64,000 nucleotides of DNA from Rhodanobacteraceae bacterium (GTDB lineage Bacteria > Pseudomonadota > Gammaproteobacteria > Xanthomonadales > Rhodanobacteraceae): assembly GCA_009996615.1 (NCBI GenBank), contig JAACZU010000002.1, positions 268,045 through 332,044 of the forward strand, read 5' to 3'. Under the pieces are notes generated by a model. The model ran no database searches. It was given only the letters and a program-made list of their open reading frames with translations, and had not been told where the DNA came from. Positions 28,885 through 38,531 of this stretch are shown here, in pieces (position 1 is the stretch's first letter; every line of letters begins with the position of its first letter). The position numbers and the translations under genes are program-made.

Positions 28885-29979
28885 TCAACGCTCGAAGCCG
28901 TTCGCGAACAGCGGATCGGCCAGCGGTGGCGGGTCGAACACGATCACGTCGTAGCTGAGGCTGGCCGGCGCGCCGCCGCCGCTGAGGCCGCTGATCGTGA
29001 CGCGGTAGGTCACGTCGGCGGCCGGCTGTGCATAGGTCACGCCTTGCGGCTTCCAAACCAGCGTGTTGTCGCCGTAACCGTTCGTGATCGCCTCGTAGCT
29101 CGGCGCGCCGAGCGGCACGCCGTTGCGCGTCATGCTGACCGTGGCGCGGCTGAAATCGGCGCCCGGCCACGAGAACGACCAGCGGTTCGAGCGCTGCGGC
29201 AGCAGCGGCCACGGCACGTAGCCGCGCGGCGGCCAGGCCACGCCATTCGGCGTCGGCGGGCGCGCGCCCCAGCCCGACAGCACCCACAGCGCGTTCGCGG
29301 CCCATTGCGACCCCGACGGGATCGAGCCGGAATCCATCTGCGCCTGCGGCGGATACAGCAGCCAGCGGCGGTGGCCGGCCGCCTCGTTGCCGGTGCCGGC
29401 GTCGTCCATGTACAGGTCGACCGCGGCCGGGCCGGCGGCGAGGCTGCTCGATCCGAGCGCGATGTTCGATTGCCCGGCCGCGCTCGCGCCGTCCTGCGTC
29501 CAGCAGGTCCAGCTGCTCGGCGGACTGTGGCTGAGCGAACGGTTCGCGCTGAACATCAGTGCGGCGGCCTGCGTGCCAGTGGCCTGGCTGCCGCCGGCCA
29601 GCGCGACCGTGCCGGGCAGGCCGGCCAGCGCGCGGTAGACGTTGACGCGGCCGATCGTCGCCTCGCGGTAGGCGGAGGCGGTGGTGCCGGCGAGGCAGCC
29701 GGCGACGCCGCCGCTCCAGCCGGGCGCGACGTCGCCCTGCGGCAGGTAGACGCCGCGGTAGATCGCGGTGACCTGGTCGCGGTTTTGCGGGTCGACCACG
29801 ACCGCCGGCACGCCGGCGGTGGTCGCGACCGGCCACGGCTGCAGCGCGGCCGGCGCGGCGCCGGCCGTGTCCAGCCGCGGCGCCGGGCCGAGCTGCGCGT
29901 CGTCGGCCGCGCCGGCGGCGCCGAGCGCGAGGGCGAGGGTGAGCGCGAGCGGGGCGCGCGGGAGCATGAGGATCGACAT
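28885..29979 (-). CDS. Secreted CAP-domain (SCP/PR1-like) protein with FxNGFE C-terminal tail
   Basis: The 364-residue protein has a signal peptide (about 1-25, MSILMLPRAPLALTLALALG), a CAP domain with VNVYRALAGL, SANRSLSHSPP and GHRRWLLYPP, and a C-terminal beta-rich region. The last residues are DPLFANGFER, similar to the end of the surface protein at 38532 (NDRVFADGFEQP). Bacterial CAP proteins are extracellular with poorly known function. A second in-frame ATG at 29967 would also precede the signal peptide. Neither start has a strong ribosome site. Confidence 0.72.
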   Translation of the reverse strand: MSILMLPRAPLALTLALALGAAGAADDAQLGPAPRLDTAGAAPAALQPWPVATTAGVPAVVVDPQNRDQVTAIYRGVYLPQGDVAPGWSGGVAGCLAGTTASAYREATIGRVNVYRALAGLPGTVALAGGSQATGTQAAALMFSANRSLSHSPPSSWTCWTQDGASAAGQSNIALGSSSLAAGPAAVDLYMDDAGTGNEAAGHRRWLLYPPQAQMDSGSIPSGSQWAANALWVLSGWGARPPTPNGVAWPPRGYVPWPLLPQRSNRWSFSWPGADFSRATVSMTRNGVPLGAPSYEAITNGYGDNTLVWKPQGVTYAQPAADVTYRVTISGLSGGGAPASLSYDVIVFDPPPLADPLFANGFER

Positions 29980-30054
29980 GAGGCGGGCGAGGCTCGCAGA
30001 TCGCGCGGCGCGAATCCGCGCAGGCGGCGTGAAGAAACGGTCAAGCGCTCTTCT

Positions 30055-30095
30055 AGCCCTCCCCTTCAAGGGGAGGGTTGGGTGGGGATGGTGTT
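30055..30095. repeat. CCCTCCCCTTCAAGGGGAGGG intergenic repeat, copy 1
   Basis: A 41-base unit begins with a CCTCCCCTTCAAGGGGAGG palindrome and ends GGGTGGGGATGGTGTT. An identical 41-base copy lies at 60042-60082 and a diverged copy with an insertion at 35313-35450. All are intergenic. Confidence 0.7.
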
Positions 30096-30234
30096 CGACG
30101 CGGTGATGTCTGGTGGGCAAAAGCATCGCGGCTGAAGCCGCTCCTGCCGCCGCCGCGGGTCTGCCGGCCGCGCACTGGTGCGGCCGCGCGCGGCGGAGTA
30201 GCGTGCCGTTCCCAGCTTGGCCCGGGAGACGTCC

Positions 30235-30699
30235 ATGAAGCTCGTCGTCAATGGCCGCGCGCACGAGGTCGACGCGCCGGCCGACATGCCGCTGTTGTGG
30301 GTGCTGCGCGACCTGGTCGGCCTGACCGGCACCAAGTTCGGCTGTGGCATGGCGCTGTGCGGCGCCTGCACCGTGCACGTCGGCGGCCAGCCGGTGCGCG
30401 CCTGCGTGACGCCGGTGGCGGCGGTCGCGGGGCAGCCGGTCACGACGATCGAAGGTCTGTCGCCGGATGGCACGCATCCGGTGCAGCGCGCCTGGCAGGA
30501 GGTCGACGTCGTGCAGTGCGGCTACTGCCAGTCCGGCCAGATCATGGCCGCGGCCGCGCTGCTCAAGCAGAACCCGGCGCCGAGCGATGCCGACATCGAC
30601 ACCGCGCTGGCCGGCAACCTGTGCCGCTGCGGCACCTACCAGCGCATCCGCGCGGCGGTGCATCGCGCGGCGGAGCTGCAGAAGGGCGCGGCCGGATAG
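30235..30699 (+). CDS. iorA: (2Fe-2S) subunit of molybdenum oxidoreductase (IorA-like)
   Basis: The 154-residue protein has an N-terminal plant-ferredoxin-type cluster ([16 protein letters not shown]) and a C-terminal [2Fe-2S]-binding helical domain (CGYCQSGQ and NLCRCGTY). This is the small electron-transfer subunit of isoquinoline 1-oxidoreductase-like aldehyde or N-heterocycle dehydrogenases. GGGAG precedes the ATG at 30235. The catalytic subunit follows 109 bases downstream. There is no FAD subunit, as usual for Ior-type enzymes, which pass electrons to a cytochrome or the membrane. Confidence 0.9.
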   Translation: MKLVVNGRAHEVDAPADMPLLWVLRDLVGLTGTKFGCGMALCGACTVHVGGQPVRACVTPVAAVAGQPVTTIEGLSPDGTHPVQRAWQEVDVVQCGYCQSGQIMAAAALLKQNPAPSDADIDTALAGNLCRCGTYQRIRAAVHRAAELQKGAAG

Positions 30700-30808
30700 C
30701 GCCGACGACCCCTCCGGGTCGTCGGCCCGGCCGCGCGACCGGCAGGGATGCCGGGCCGGAACCCCGCGCCATGGATGGCTGCTTGCGCACGATTGCATCG
30801 GAGTCGCC

Positions 30809-32962
30809 ATGAGTACCGTCATCGACACGTCACGTCGCGCTTTCCTGTCAACAACGGCCGTTGCCTCGGCCGGCCTCGTCGTCGCCTGCTGCATCCCGCC
30901 GACGCTGCGCAAGGCATTGGCCGAGGCCGCGCCGGCGGCCAAGGCGCCGGTGGCGCCGAACGCGTTCATCCACATCGCGCCGGACAACCGCGTGACGATC
31001 CTGCTCAAGCATTCGGAGATGGGGCAGGGCGTGTGGACCTCGCTGCCGATGGTCGTCGCCGAGGAGCTCGGCTGCGACTGGGCCACGATCCAGGTCGAGC
31101 ACGCGCCGGTCGCGCCGGCGTATGCGCACACGGTGTTCGGCCTGCAGATGACCGGCGGCTCGACCAGCACGTGGGAGTCGTTCGACCAGTTGCGCATGGC
31201 CGGCGCGGTCGCGCGCGAGCTGTTGGTCGCCGCTGCGGCGGCGCGGCTCGACACGGCGCCGGCGAACTGCCGCGTCGAGCGCGGCTACGTCTTGCACGAT
31301 GCCCGCCGCGTCAGTTTCGGCGAGGTAGCCGCGGCCGCGGCGAAGCTGCCGACGCCGGCCAACGTCAAGCTCAAGGACGCTCGCGACTGGACCCTGATCG
31401 GCCAGCCGACGCGGCGCCTGGACAGCCTCGCCAAGACCACTGGCCGCGCCGAGTTCGGCTTCGACGTGAAACGGCCGGATCTTGCCGTCGCGCTGGTCGC
31501 GCGCGCGCCGGTGTTCGGCGCGACGCTGAAGACGTTCGATGCGCGCAAGGCCAAGGCGATGCCCGGCGTCATCGACGTCGTGCAGGTGCCGAGCGGCGTC
31601 GCCGTGCTTGGCAAGCATTTCTGGGCCGCCAAACAGGGGCGCGATGCGCTCGTGCTCGACTGGGACGAAGGCGCGTTCGCGCGCACCTCGACCGCCTCGT
31701 TGCGCGAGCAGTACCGCGCACTCGCGGCGACGCCGGGTGCGCCGGCGAAGGCCGCCGGCGACGTCGAGGCGGCGCTGAAGGCGGCCTCCGGCGTGATCGA
31801 GGCCGAGTACGAGGTGCCGTTCCTCGCGCACGCGCCGATGGAGCCGCTCAACTGCACGGTCGAGCTCGGCCCGGACGGCTGCGAGATCTGGACCGGCACG
31901 CAGTTCCAGGGCGTCGACCAGGGCACCGTCGCCAAGCTGCTCGGGCTGAAACCCGAGCAGGTGCGCCTCCACACGATGTTCCTCGGCGGCGGCTTCGGCC
32001 GCCGTGCGAACCCGCAGTCGGACTTCGTCGTCGAGGCGGTGCAGGTCGCGCGCGCGGCCAAGCGCCCGGTCAAGGTCGTGTGGACGCGCGAGGACGACAT
32101 CCACGGCGGCTACTACCGGCCGATGTGGCTGTCGCGGCTGCGCGCGGCGCTCGGCAAGGACGGCAAGCCGGTCGCGTGGGCGCACACGCTGGTCGGCCAG
32201 TCGATCATGGCCGGTACGCCGTTCGCGGCGTCGATCAAGAACGGCGTCGACGGCAGCTCGGTCGAGGGCGCCGCCGACTCGCCCTACCTCGCCGCGATCG
32301 CGGCGCACCGCGTCGACCTGCACTCGCCGACCAGCCCGGTCACGGTGTTGTGGTGGCGCTCGGTCGGGCACTCGAACACCGCGTTCGTGGTCGAGAGCTT
32401 CATCGACGAACTCGCGCACGCGGCCAGGCAGGACCCGCTCGAATACCGCCGCGCGCTGCTGCCGAAGGATTCACGCGAACGCCGCGCGCTCGACCTCGCC
32501 GCGGCGAAGTTCGGCTGGGGCCAGCCGTTGCCGCAAGGCCACGCGGCCGGGCTCGCGGTGCACGCCTCGTTCGGCAGCTACGTCGCGCAGGTCGCCGAGG
32601 TGTCGCTGCAGGACGGCAAGCCGCGCGTGCACCGCGTGGTCTGCGCTATCGACTGCGGCCCGGTCGTCAACCCGCTCACGGTCGAGGCGCAGATGCAGTC
32701 CGGCATCGTGTTCGGCCTGTCGGCCGCGCTGTACGGCGAACTGACGTTCAAGGACGGCCGCGTCGAGCAGGGCAATTTCCACGATTATCCCGTGCTGCGC
32801 CTGCCCGACATGCCGCGCGTCGAGGTGCACATCGTGCCGAGCACCGACAAGATGGGCGGCTGTGGCGAACCTGGCACGCCGCCGATCGCGCCGGCGGTCG
32901 GCAACGCGCTGTTCGCGCTGACCGGCCAGCGGTTGCGCCGCCTGCCGTTCAGGCTCGCCTGA
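30809..32962 (+). CDS. iorB: Molybdopterin-binding catalytic subunit, xanthine dehydrogenase family (IorB-like), Tat-exported
   Basis: The 717-residue protein starts with a Tat signal (TSRRAFLSTTAVASAG, residues 7-22) and has two aldehyde-oxidase/xanthine-dehydrogenase Mo-cofactor domains; visible motifs include GQGVWTSLPM, GGGFGRRANPQSDF, AIDCGPVVNP and GGCGEPGTPPIAPAVGNALF with the conserved active-site glutamate. It would oxidise an aldehyde or heterocycle in the periplasm together with IorA. Substrate is not predictable. GGAG lies six bases upstream of the ATG. The Tat translocase is encoded at 45226-46572 and likely maturation factors at 8308-10390. Confidence 0.9.
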   Translation: MSTVIDTSRRAFLSTTAVASAGLVVACCIPPTLRKALAEAAPAAKAPVAPNAFIHIAPDNRVTILLKHSEMGQGVWTSLPMVVAEELGCDWATIQVEHAPVAPAYAHTVFGLQMTGGSTSTWESFDQLRMAGAVARELLVAAAAARLDTAPANCRVERGYVLHDARRVSFGEVAAAAAKLPTPANVKLKDARDWTLIGQPTRRLDSLAKTTGRAEFGFDVKRPDLAVALVARAPVFGATLKTFDARKAKAMPGVIDVVQVPSGVAVLGKHFWAAKQGRDALVLDWDEGAFARTSTASLREQYRALAATPGAPAKAAGDVEAALKAASGVIEAEYEVPFLAHAPMEPLNCTVELGPDGCEIWTGTQFQGVDQGTVAKLLGLKPEQVRLHTMFLGGGFGRRANPQSDFVVEAVQVARAAKRPVKVVWTREDDIHGGYYRPMWLSRLRAALGKDGKPVAWAHTLVGQSIMAGTPFAASIKNGVDGSSVEGAADSPYLAAIAAHRVDLHSPTSPVTVLWWRSVGHSNTAFVVESFIDELAHAARQDPLEYRRALLPKDSRERRALDLAAAKFGWGQPLPQGHAAGLAVHASFGSYVAQVAEVSLQDGKPRVHRVVCAIDCGPVVNPLTVEAQMQSGIVFGLSAALYGELTFKDGRVEQGNFHDYPVLRLPDMPRVEVHIVPSTDKMGGCGEPGTPPIAPAVGNALFALTGQRLRRLPFRLA

Positions 32963-32981
32963 GCGGCTGCGGCCTCCACAA

Positions 32982-33096
32982 GCATCGCGCCTGCCGGCGC
33001 TCCCACGGAAGCAGGGTGGCTTTGGGTGGGAGCGGCGGAAGCCGCGATGCGGTTGCCTTCTGCAGGCACAGGCATCGCGCCTGCCGGCGCTCCCAC
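32982..33096. repeat. REP-like GCGCCTGCCGGCGCTCCCAC repeats between iorB and tkt
   Basis: Two identical 25-base copies (32982-33006 and 33072-33096) flank an inverted relative GTGGGAGCGGCGGAAGCCGC (33026-33045) ending GATGC. The group belongs to the GGGAGCGGC...GCCGCGATGC palindrome family, with related pieces at 30122, 12838 and 44255. It separates the convergent iorB and tkt genes and may help end transcription. Confidence 0.6.
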
Positions 33097-33113
33097 AACG
33101 GCCATGGCGCGCC

Positions 33114-35129
33114 TCAGGCCGCGCGCGCCGCCTCGGCGATCTTCTGCGCGGTGAAGCCGAAGAACTCGAACAGCTTGCCGGCCGGCGCCGACTCGCCGAA
33201 GCGGTCGATGCCGATCACGCTGCCGTTGCCGCGCACGTACTTCCACCACAGCGCGCTGCTGCCGGCCTCGATCGCGACCTTCGGCACCGCGGCCGGCAGC
33301 ACCTGCGCCTGGTAGGCCGCGTCCTGGCGGTCGAACGTCTCGGTCGACGGCATCGACACGACGCGCGTCGGCAGGCCTTCGGCGTCGAGCAGCTGCTTGG
33401 CCGCCAGCGCGAGGCCGACCTCCGAGCCGGTCGCAATCAGGATCCGCGCCGGCGCGCCGTCAGCCTCGGCCAGCACGTAGCCGCCGCGCTCGATCGCGGC
33501 GATCTGCGTGTCGCTGCGCGGCACGAACGGCAGGTTCTGGCGCGACAGCGCGAGCGCGGTCGGCGCGTTCGCGCGCTCAAGCGCGAGCTTCCACGCGACG
33601 GCGGTCTCGACCGTGTCGCACGGGCGCCAGACCTCGAGGTTCGGGATCAGGCGCAGGCTCGACACGTGCTCGATCGACTGGTGCGTCGGGCCGTCCTCGC
33701 CCAGGCCGATCGAGTCGTGCGTGAACACGTGGATCACGCGCAGGTTCATCAGCGCGGCCATGCGGATCGCGTTGCGGCTGTAGTCGCTGAAGGTCAGGAA
33801 CGTGCCGCCGAACGGGATGAAGCCGCCGTGCAGCGCGAGGCCGTTCATGATCGCGGCCATGCCGAACTCGCGCACGCCGTAGCCGACGTGGCGGCCGGTG
33901 CCGGCGCCGGTCAGCAGCGGCGCGTCCTTCCACGCGGTCAGGTTCGAGCCGGTCAGGTCGGCCGAGCCGCCGATCATCTCCGGCAGCGCCGGCGCGAACG
34001 CCTCGAGCGCGAGCTGGCTGGCCTTGCGCGTGGCGACCGTCTCGGCCTTCGCGTTGGCGCCGGCGATCAGCTTCGCGGCGACCTGCGCGAAATCGGCCGG
34101 CAATTCGCCGGACAGGCGGCGCAGCAGTTCGGCCGCCTCGGCCGGATAGGCGGCGCGGTAGGCATCGAAGCGGCGCGTCCAGTCGGCCTCGCACGCGGCG
34201 CCGTCGGCGCGCGCGTCCCAGCCGGCGTAGACGTCGTCGGGGATCTCGAACGGCGCATGCGCCCAGTCGAGCGCCGCGCGCGTCGCGGCGAGCTCGGCCG
34301 CGCCGAGCGCCTCGCCGTGCGCCTTGGCGGTGCCGGCGCGGCTCGGCGCGCCCTTGCCGATCACGGTGCGGCAGACGATCAGGCTCGGCTGCGCGGTGTG
34401 GCGCCTGGCCTCGGCGATCGCGGCGTCGACCGCGTCGACGTCGTGGCCGTCGACCGGGCCGATCACCTGCCAGCCGTAGGCGCGGAAGCGCGCCGCGGTG
34501 TCGTCGGTGAACCAGCCCTGCACCTGGCCGTCGATCGAGATGCCGTTGTCGTCGTACAGCGCGATCAGCTTGCCGAGCTGCCAGGTGCCGGCCAGCGAGC
34601 AGGCCTCGTGCGAGATGCCTTCCATCAGGCAGCCGTCGCCGAGGAACACGAAGGTGTGGTGGTCGACGACCGCGTGGCCGGGGCGGTTGAACTCGGCCGC
34701 GAGCAGCTTCTCGGCCAGCGCGAGGCCGACCGCGTTGGCCAGGCCCTGGCCGAGCGGGCCGGTGGTGGTCTCCACGCCCGGCGTGATGCCGACTTCCGGA
34801 TGGCCCGGCGTCTTGGAGTGCAGCTGGCGGAAGTTGCGCAGCTCGTCCAGCGGCAGGTCGTAGCCGGACAGGTGCAGCAGCGCGTACAGCAGCATCGAGC
34901 CGTGGCCGTTGGACAGCACGAAGCGGTCGCGGTCGGCCCAGGCCGGATTGGCCGGGTTGTGCTTGAGGTGGCGCGTCCACAGCGCGACGGCGATCTCGGC
35001 CATGCCCATCGGCATGCCGGGGTGGCCGGACTTGGCCTGTTCGACCGCGTCGGCGGCGAGGAAACGGATCGAATGGGCGAGACGGGCGGTATCGACGCTC
35101 GACGCGGCCAGCGGTTGCGCGCTGCTCAT
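33114..35129 (-). CDS. tkt: Transketolase
   Basis: The 671-residue thiamine-diphosphate enzyme moves two-carbon units in the pentose phosphate pathway. Motifs include the N-terminal [15 protein letters not shown], the ThDP-binding [13 protein letters not shown]...[13 protein letters not shown], and [13 protein letters not shown] with RPCDTVE in the pyrimidine domain. The length is normal. The ATG at 35129 has GGAG eight bases upstream; a GTG at 35138 is also in frame. It is a single-gene unit on the minus strand. Confidence 0.97.
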   Translation of the reverse strand: MSSAQPLAASSVDTARLAHSIRFLAADAVEQAKSGHPGMPMGMAEIAVALWTRHLKHNPANPAWADRDRFVLSNGHGSMLLYALLHLSGYDLPLDELRNFRQLHSKTPGHPEVGITPGVETTTGPLGQGLANAVGLALAEKLLAAEFNRPGHAVVDHHTFVFLGDGCLMEGISHEACSLAGTWQLGKLIALYDDNGISIDGQVQGWFTDDTAARFRAYGWQVIGPVDGHDVDAVDAAIAEARRHTAQPSLIVCRTVIGKGAPSRAGTAKAHGEALGAAELAATRAALDWAHAPFEIPDDVYAGWDARADGAACEADWTRRFDAYRAAYPAEAAELLRRLSGELPADFAQVAAKLIAGANAKAETVATRKASQLALEAFAPALPEMIGGSADLTGSNLTAWKDAPLLTGAGTGRHVGYGVREFGMAAIMNGLALHGGFIPFGGTFLTFSDYSRNAIRMAALMNLRVIHVFTHDSIGLGEDGPTHQSIEHVSSLRLIPNLEVWRPCDTVETAVAWKLALERANAPTALALSRQNLPFVPRSDTQIAAIERGGYVLAEADGAPARILIATGSEVGLALAAKQLLDAEGLPTRVVSMPSTETFDRQDAAYQAQVLPAAVPKVAIEAGSSALWWKYVRGNGSVIGIDRFGESAPAGKLFEFFGFTAQKIAEAARAA

Positions 35130-35519
35130 GGACTGCACTCCACGGGGGATTGCCGGGCCTGCGTCTTCTGCTGGTTGTGCACGAGGATGCGCCAGACCGC
35201 GGCGTAAAGGGACTTGCGAAGGGATGGCACCGGCGAGGGTCGGTGCACGGGGTGGCGCATCATATCACGCGGGGCTGGGCTAGCCGGACGCGACGGATCG
35301 GGCGCGCTTTCAAGCCCTCCCCTTCAAGGGGGTGAGCCGGGCTTCCGAGCGATGCCATCGGGCATCGCGAGCCGGCGAACGGCCGCACAGGGATGTGCGG
35401 ACCGGGCTTGCGAGCGCAGGGATGCGCGAGGGGTGGGTGGGGATGGGGTTGTTTCTACGTCACCGTGTTTACGAAAACCGACCCGCATCCCTGCGTTTCC
35501 GCTCGCATCCCTGCGAGCG

Positions 35520-35555
35520 GGTTACTTTCTCTTGCTTGTCCAAGAGAAAGTAACC
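35520..35555. repeat. Perfect 15-bp inverted repeat GGTTACTTTCTCTTG
   Basis: GGTTACTTTCTCTTG (35520-35534) and CAAGAGAAAGTAACC (35541-35555) form perfect 15-bp arms around CTTGTC, followed by AAAGAGAAGGACACCCC. The block looks like the core of a dispersed repeat found intergenically in Xanthomonad-type genomes. Lower GC than the surroundings makes it stand out. Confidence 0.65.
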
Positions 35556-35824
35556 AAAGAGAAGGACACCCCAACAGCGGCGCCCTCCGGGCATCCTGCC
35601 CTGCGGGTGCGTGGTCGCCGGCCGGGGTTCGCCGACGGCACGTCCGTGTGCCGACGGCGAACGCGCGCGCATCGTGCGCGCGCCCCTGCGGGCTGATCCG
35701 TCCGGCGCCCACCGCCGCTGACGGGGACCCGGTAAAGCAGCGCGCTCCTGCGCGCAGAAGCGGGAGCGACAAGCCCCACAGGAGTGACGCGCACAACGTA
35801 TCGGTAACTGAGACCGGCGGCGTC

Positions 35825-35830
35825 TACAAT
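35825..35830 (+). promoter_or_regulatory. -10 box TACAAT for ttcA
   Basis: TACAAT lies 28 bases before the ttcA ATG in a short non-repeat segment. No strong -35 is seen. Confidence 0.4.
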
Positions 35831-35857
35831 GCACGGCTCGTCCGCCGCGCCGCCGCC

Positions 35858-36715
35858 ATGAACGCGATCCCGAATCGAAAGCACGACTACGAAGCCGGCA
35901 AGCTGGCCAAGCGCCTGCGCCACCAGGTCGGCCAGGCGATCGCCGACTTCAACATGATCGAGGATGGCGACCGCGTCATGGTTTGCCTGTCCGGCGGCAA
36001 GGATTCCTACACGCTGCTCGACATCCTGCTGAAGCTGCAGGCGAAGGCACCAGTGCGCTTCGAGCTGACCGCGGTGCACCTGGACCAGAAGCAGCCCGGC
36101 TACGATCCGGACGTGCTGCCGGCGTACCTGCGCGCGCTCGGCGTGCCGTTCCACATCGTCGAACAGGACACCTACAGCGTCGTCAAGCGCGTGATCCCGG
36201 AAGGCAAGACGATGTGCAGCCTGTGCTCGCGCCTGCGCCGCGGCTCGCTGTACACGTTCGCGGCCGAGCAGGGCTTCACCAAGATCGCGCTCGGCCACCA
36301 CCGCGACGACATCGTCGAGACGCTGTTCCTGAACCTGTTCCACCAGGCCACGCTGAAGGCGATGCCGCCGAAGCTGCGCTCGGACGACGGCCGCAACGTG
36401 CTGATCCGCCCGCTGGCGTACTGCGCCGAGGCCGACATCGCCGAATACGCGCAGCAGCAGGGCTTTCCGATCATGCCGTGCAACCTGTGCGGTTCGCAGG
36501 AGAACCTGCAGCGCAAGGCGATCAAGGCGATGCTGGCCGAGTGGGACGCGAAATTCCCCGGCCGCGTCGAGAACATCTTCCGCGCGCTCGGCAACGTCGC
36601 GCCGTCGCAGCTGGCCGACCGCAGCCTGTTCGACTTCGCCGGCCTCGGCGCGAACGCCGCCGCGCCGCGCGCCGACGCGCACGCCTGGCTGGCCGGCCGC
36701 GAGCCGGCCGAGTAA
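35858..36715 (+). CDS. ttcA: tRNA 2-thiocytidine(32) synthetase TtcA
   Basis: The 285-residue enzyme thiolates cytidine 32 of certain tRNAs using ATP and an iron-sulfur cluster. It shows the PP-loop [11 protein letters not shown] near residue 44 and two cysteine pairs, CSLC near 120-123 and CNLCG near 208-211, that bind the cluster. ATG at 35858 begins [20 protein letters not shown]. It is followed 39 bases later by rdgC. Confidence 0.95.
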   Translation: MNAIPNRKHDYEAGKLAKRLRHQVGQAIADFNMIEDGDRVMVCLSGGKDSYTLLDILLKLQAKAPVRFELTAVHLDQKQPGYDPDVLPAYLRALGVPFHIVEQDTYSVVKRVIPEGKTMCSLCSRLRRGSLYTFAAEQGFTKIALGHHRDDIVETLFLNLFHQATLKAMPPKLRSDDGRNVLIRPLAYCAEADIAEYAQQQGFPIMPCNLCGSQENLQRKAIKAMLAEWDAKFPGRVENIFRALGNVAPSQLADRSLFDFAGLGANAAAPRADAHAWLAGREPAE

Positions 36716-36719
36716 GCCT

Positions 36720-36750
36720 TTTCCGAATCCCCAATCCCCAATCCCGGCCC
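36720..36750. repeat. CCGAATCCCCAATCCC tandem heptamer repeat
   Basis: The short ttcA-rdgC spacer consists mostly of CCGAATCCCCAATCCCCAAT. A related string appears in frame inside pepN (59669-59691). This is a small dispersed repeat. Confidence 0.5.
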
Positions 36751-36754
36751 CTAC

Positions 36755-37669
36755 ATGTTCTTTCGCAACCTGACCCTGTTCCGCTTCCCCGAAAGCGTCG
36801 TCAACTCCCTCGAAAGTCTCGAAAATGACCTCGATCAGCGCCGATTGCGCCCGTGCGGTCCGCTCGAGCTGGCGACCCGCGGTTTCGTCTCGCCCTACGG
36901 TCGCAACGACGAGGCGCTGGTGCACCGGCAGGGCGCCTTCTCGCTGCTGGCGATCGGTGCCGAGGAACGCATGCTGCCGGGCGTGGTGGTCAACGAGGCG
37001 CTCGCCGCCAAGCTGGCCGAGATCCATGAAAAGGAAGGCCGCCGCGTCGGCGCGAAGGAGCGCAAGCGCCTGAAGGACGAGGTCATGACCGACCTCATGC
37101 CGCGCGCGTTCATCCGCCCGTCACGCCGCTCTGCTTATCTGGATGCCAAGGACGGCTGGTTCGTGGTCGACAGCGCCAGCCGCAAGGCGGCCGAGGACGC
37201 GGTCAGCGAGGTGCGCGAGGCGCTCGGGTGCTTCCCGGCCACGCCGATGGCGCCGGAGGAATCGCCGCGCACGCTGATGACGGCCTGGCTGGTCGACGGC
37301 AACTTGCCGGCCGGCCTGGCGCTGGGCGAAGAGTGCGAGCTGCGCGACCCGGCCGAGGCCGGCGCGATCGTGCGCTGCCGCCGGCAGGACCTTGAATCGG
37401 ACGAGGTGCGGGAGCATCTGAAGTCGGGCAAGCAGGTGTTCCAGCTCGGCCTCGTGTTCGACGACCGCATCAGCTTCGTGCTCGGCGAGGATCTGGTCGT
37501 GCGCAAGCTGCGCTTCCTCGACGCCGTGCTCGACCAGCTCGACGACAGCGCCGAGTCGGCGCGCGCCGAGCTCGACGCGAGTTTCGCGCTGATGACGCTC
37601 GAGCTGAAGAACCTGTTCGCGCAGCTGGAACAATGGTTTGGAGTCCCCCGCCCGGGCGAGAGCGGCTAG
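36755..37669 (+). CDS. rdgC: Recombination-associated protein RdgC
   Basis: The 304-residue protein begins MFFRNLTLFRFP, a nearly invariant RdgC start, and has full family length. RdgC forms a ring-shaped dimer on double-stranded DNA and restrains RecA activity. Coiled-coil KERKRLKDEV and the C-terminal MTLELKNLFAQLEQWFG match the family. It is followed by the YgjP-like gene after 23 bases and probably shares its transcript. Confidence 0.95.
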   Translation: MFFRNLTLFRFPESVVNSLESLENDLDQRRLRPCGPLELATRGFVSPYGRNDEALVHRQGAFSLLAIGAEERMLPGVVVNEALAAKLAEIHEKEGRRVGAKERKRLKDEVMTDLMPRAFIRPSRRSAYLDAKDGWFVVDSASRKAAEDAVSEVREALGCFPATPMAPEESPRTLMTAWLVDGNLPAGLALGEECELRDPAEAGAIVRCRRQDLESDEVREHLKSGKQVFQLGLVFDDRISFVLGEDLVVRKLRFLDAVLDQLDDSAESARAELDASFALMTLELKNLFAQLEQWFGVPRPGESG

Positions 37670-37692
37670 GCGGGGTCGACGGAGAAGAAGAA

Positions 37693-38457
37693 GTGGATCT
37701 TGCGAACGACTACCTTGAACTGGCCACGCCGACCGGCGACACGATCAAGGTGTTGCGCAAGAGCCACCCGCAGGCGCGCCGCCTGCGCCTGACCGTGACG
37801 CCGGGCGGCGCGCGCGTGACCTACCCGGAAGGCACGCATCCGGCACAGGTGTTCGCGTTCCTGCGCAAGCACGGCGAATGGCTCGAGCGCAAGCTCGACG
37901 AGCTCAACCTCGGTTCGGCGCCGCCGCCGCTCAAGCCCGGTGCGGCGACCGTGATCCCGCTGCGCGGCGAAACCACGCGCCTGTCCTGGCGCGACGGCCC
38001 GTATCCGCGCATCGAGCAGGTCGACGACCGCCTCGTGCTGACGCTGCCGCGCCCGCACGGCAAGGCGACGCTGCCGGCCGCGCGCGCGCTGCTGCGCTCG
38101 TTCCTCGAGGCGCAGATCCGCCGCGACGTCAGCCGCTACCTCGCGCGGTACTGCCCGGAGCTGGAGCGCGCGCCGACCGGCGTCAAGCTGCGCCCGCTCA
38201 AGAGCCTGTGGGGGAGCCTGGACACGCGCGACCGCGTCACGCTCGACCTCGCGCTCGCGCTGGCGCCGCCGGCCGCGCTGAAATACGTGGTCGTCCACGA
38301 ACTGTGCCACCTGCGCATCCGCAGCCATGCGCCGCGCTTCTGGGCGCTGGTCGAGAAGCTCTACCCGGAATGGCGCGAGCAGCGCGACTGGCTGCGTATC
38401 CACGGCCAGGCGCTGAAGGCCGAGCTGAACCGCCTGATCCAGCCGGGCCAGGCGTAG
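37693..38457 (+). CDS. YgjP/SprT-like zinc metallohydrolase (M48-type HELCH)
   Basis: The 254-residue protein has the zinc-binding helix VVHELCHLRIRSHAPRFW near residue 200, with HExxH and a third histidine, and the preceding 'LKSLWGSL' segment typical of the YgjP (DUF45) family. The physiological substrate is unknown. The GTG start at 37693 follows GGAGAAGAAGAA. An ATG upstream at 37633 would overlap the end of rdgC. Confidence 0.85.
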   Translation: MDLANDYLELATPTGDTIKVLRKSHPQARRLRLTVTPGGARVTYPEGTHPAQVFAFLRKHGEWLERKLDELNLGSAPPPLKPGAATVIPLRGETTRLSWRDGPYPRIEQVDDRLVLTLPRPHGKATLPAARALLRSFLEAQIRRDVSRYLARYCPELERAPTGVKLRPLKSLWGSLDTRDRVTLDLALALAPPAALKYVVVHELCHLRIRSHAPRFWALVEKLYPEWREQRDWLRIHGQALKAELNRLIQPGQA

Positions 38458-38531
38458 CAGCGCCGCGCGACCGTACGCCGCGGCGCGTGGCGCCGCCGCG
38501 CCAACAACACGCGCCCTGTCCGGGTCGTCCG

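Larger units (their letters stand above)
35130..35857. other. 728-base intergenic repeat mosaic between tkt and ttcA
   Basis: No convincing gene is present. The stretch contains a diverged CCCTCCCCTTCAAGGGG element (35313-35450) interrupted by about 80 bases of GCATCGCGAGC-type sequence, the block 35461-35600 around a GGTTACTTTCTCTTG hairpin, and a short promoter-like region before ttcA with TACAAT at 35825. Open frames here use repeat-derived codons and look spurious. Confidence 0.6.

Noticed and set aside
35130-35860. Small genes encoded in the tkt-ttcA gap (for example frames containing [12 protein letters not shown])
   Set aside because: These frames arise from dispersed repeat DNA found in all orientations in this bacterial group. 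There is no ribosome site and no local codon signature.
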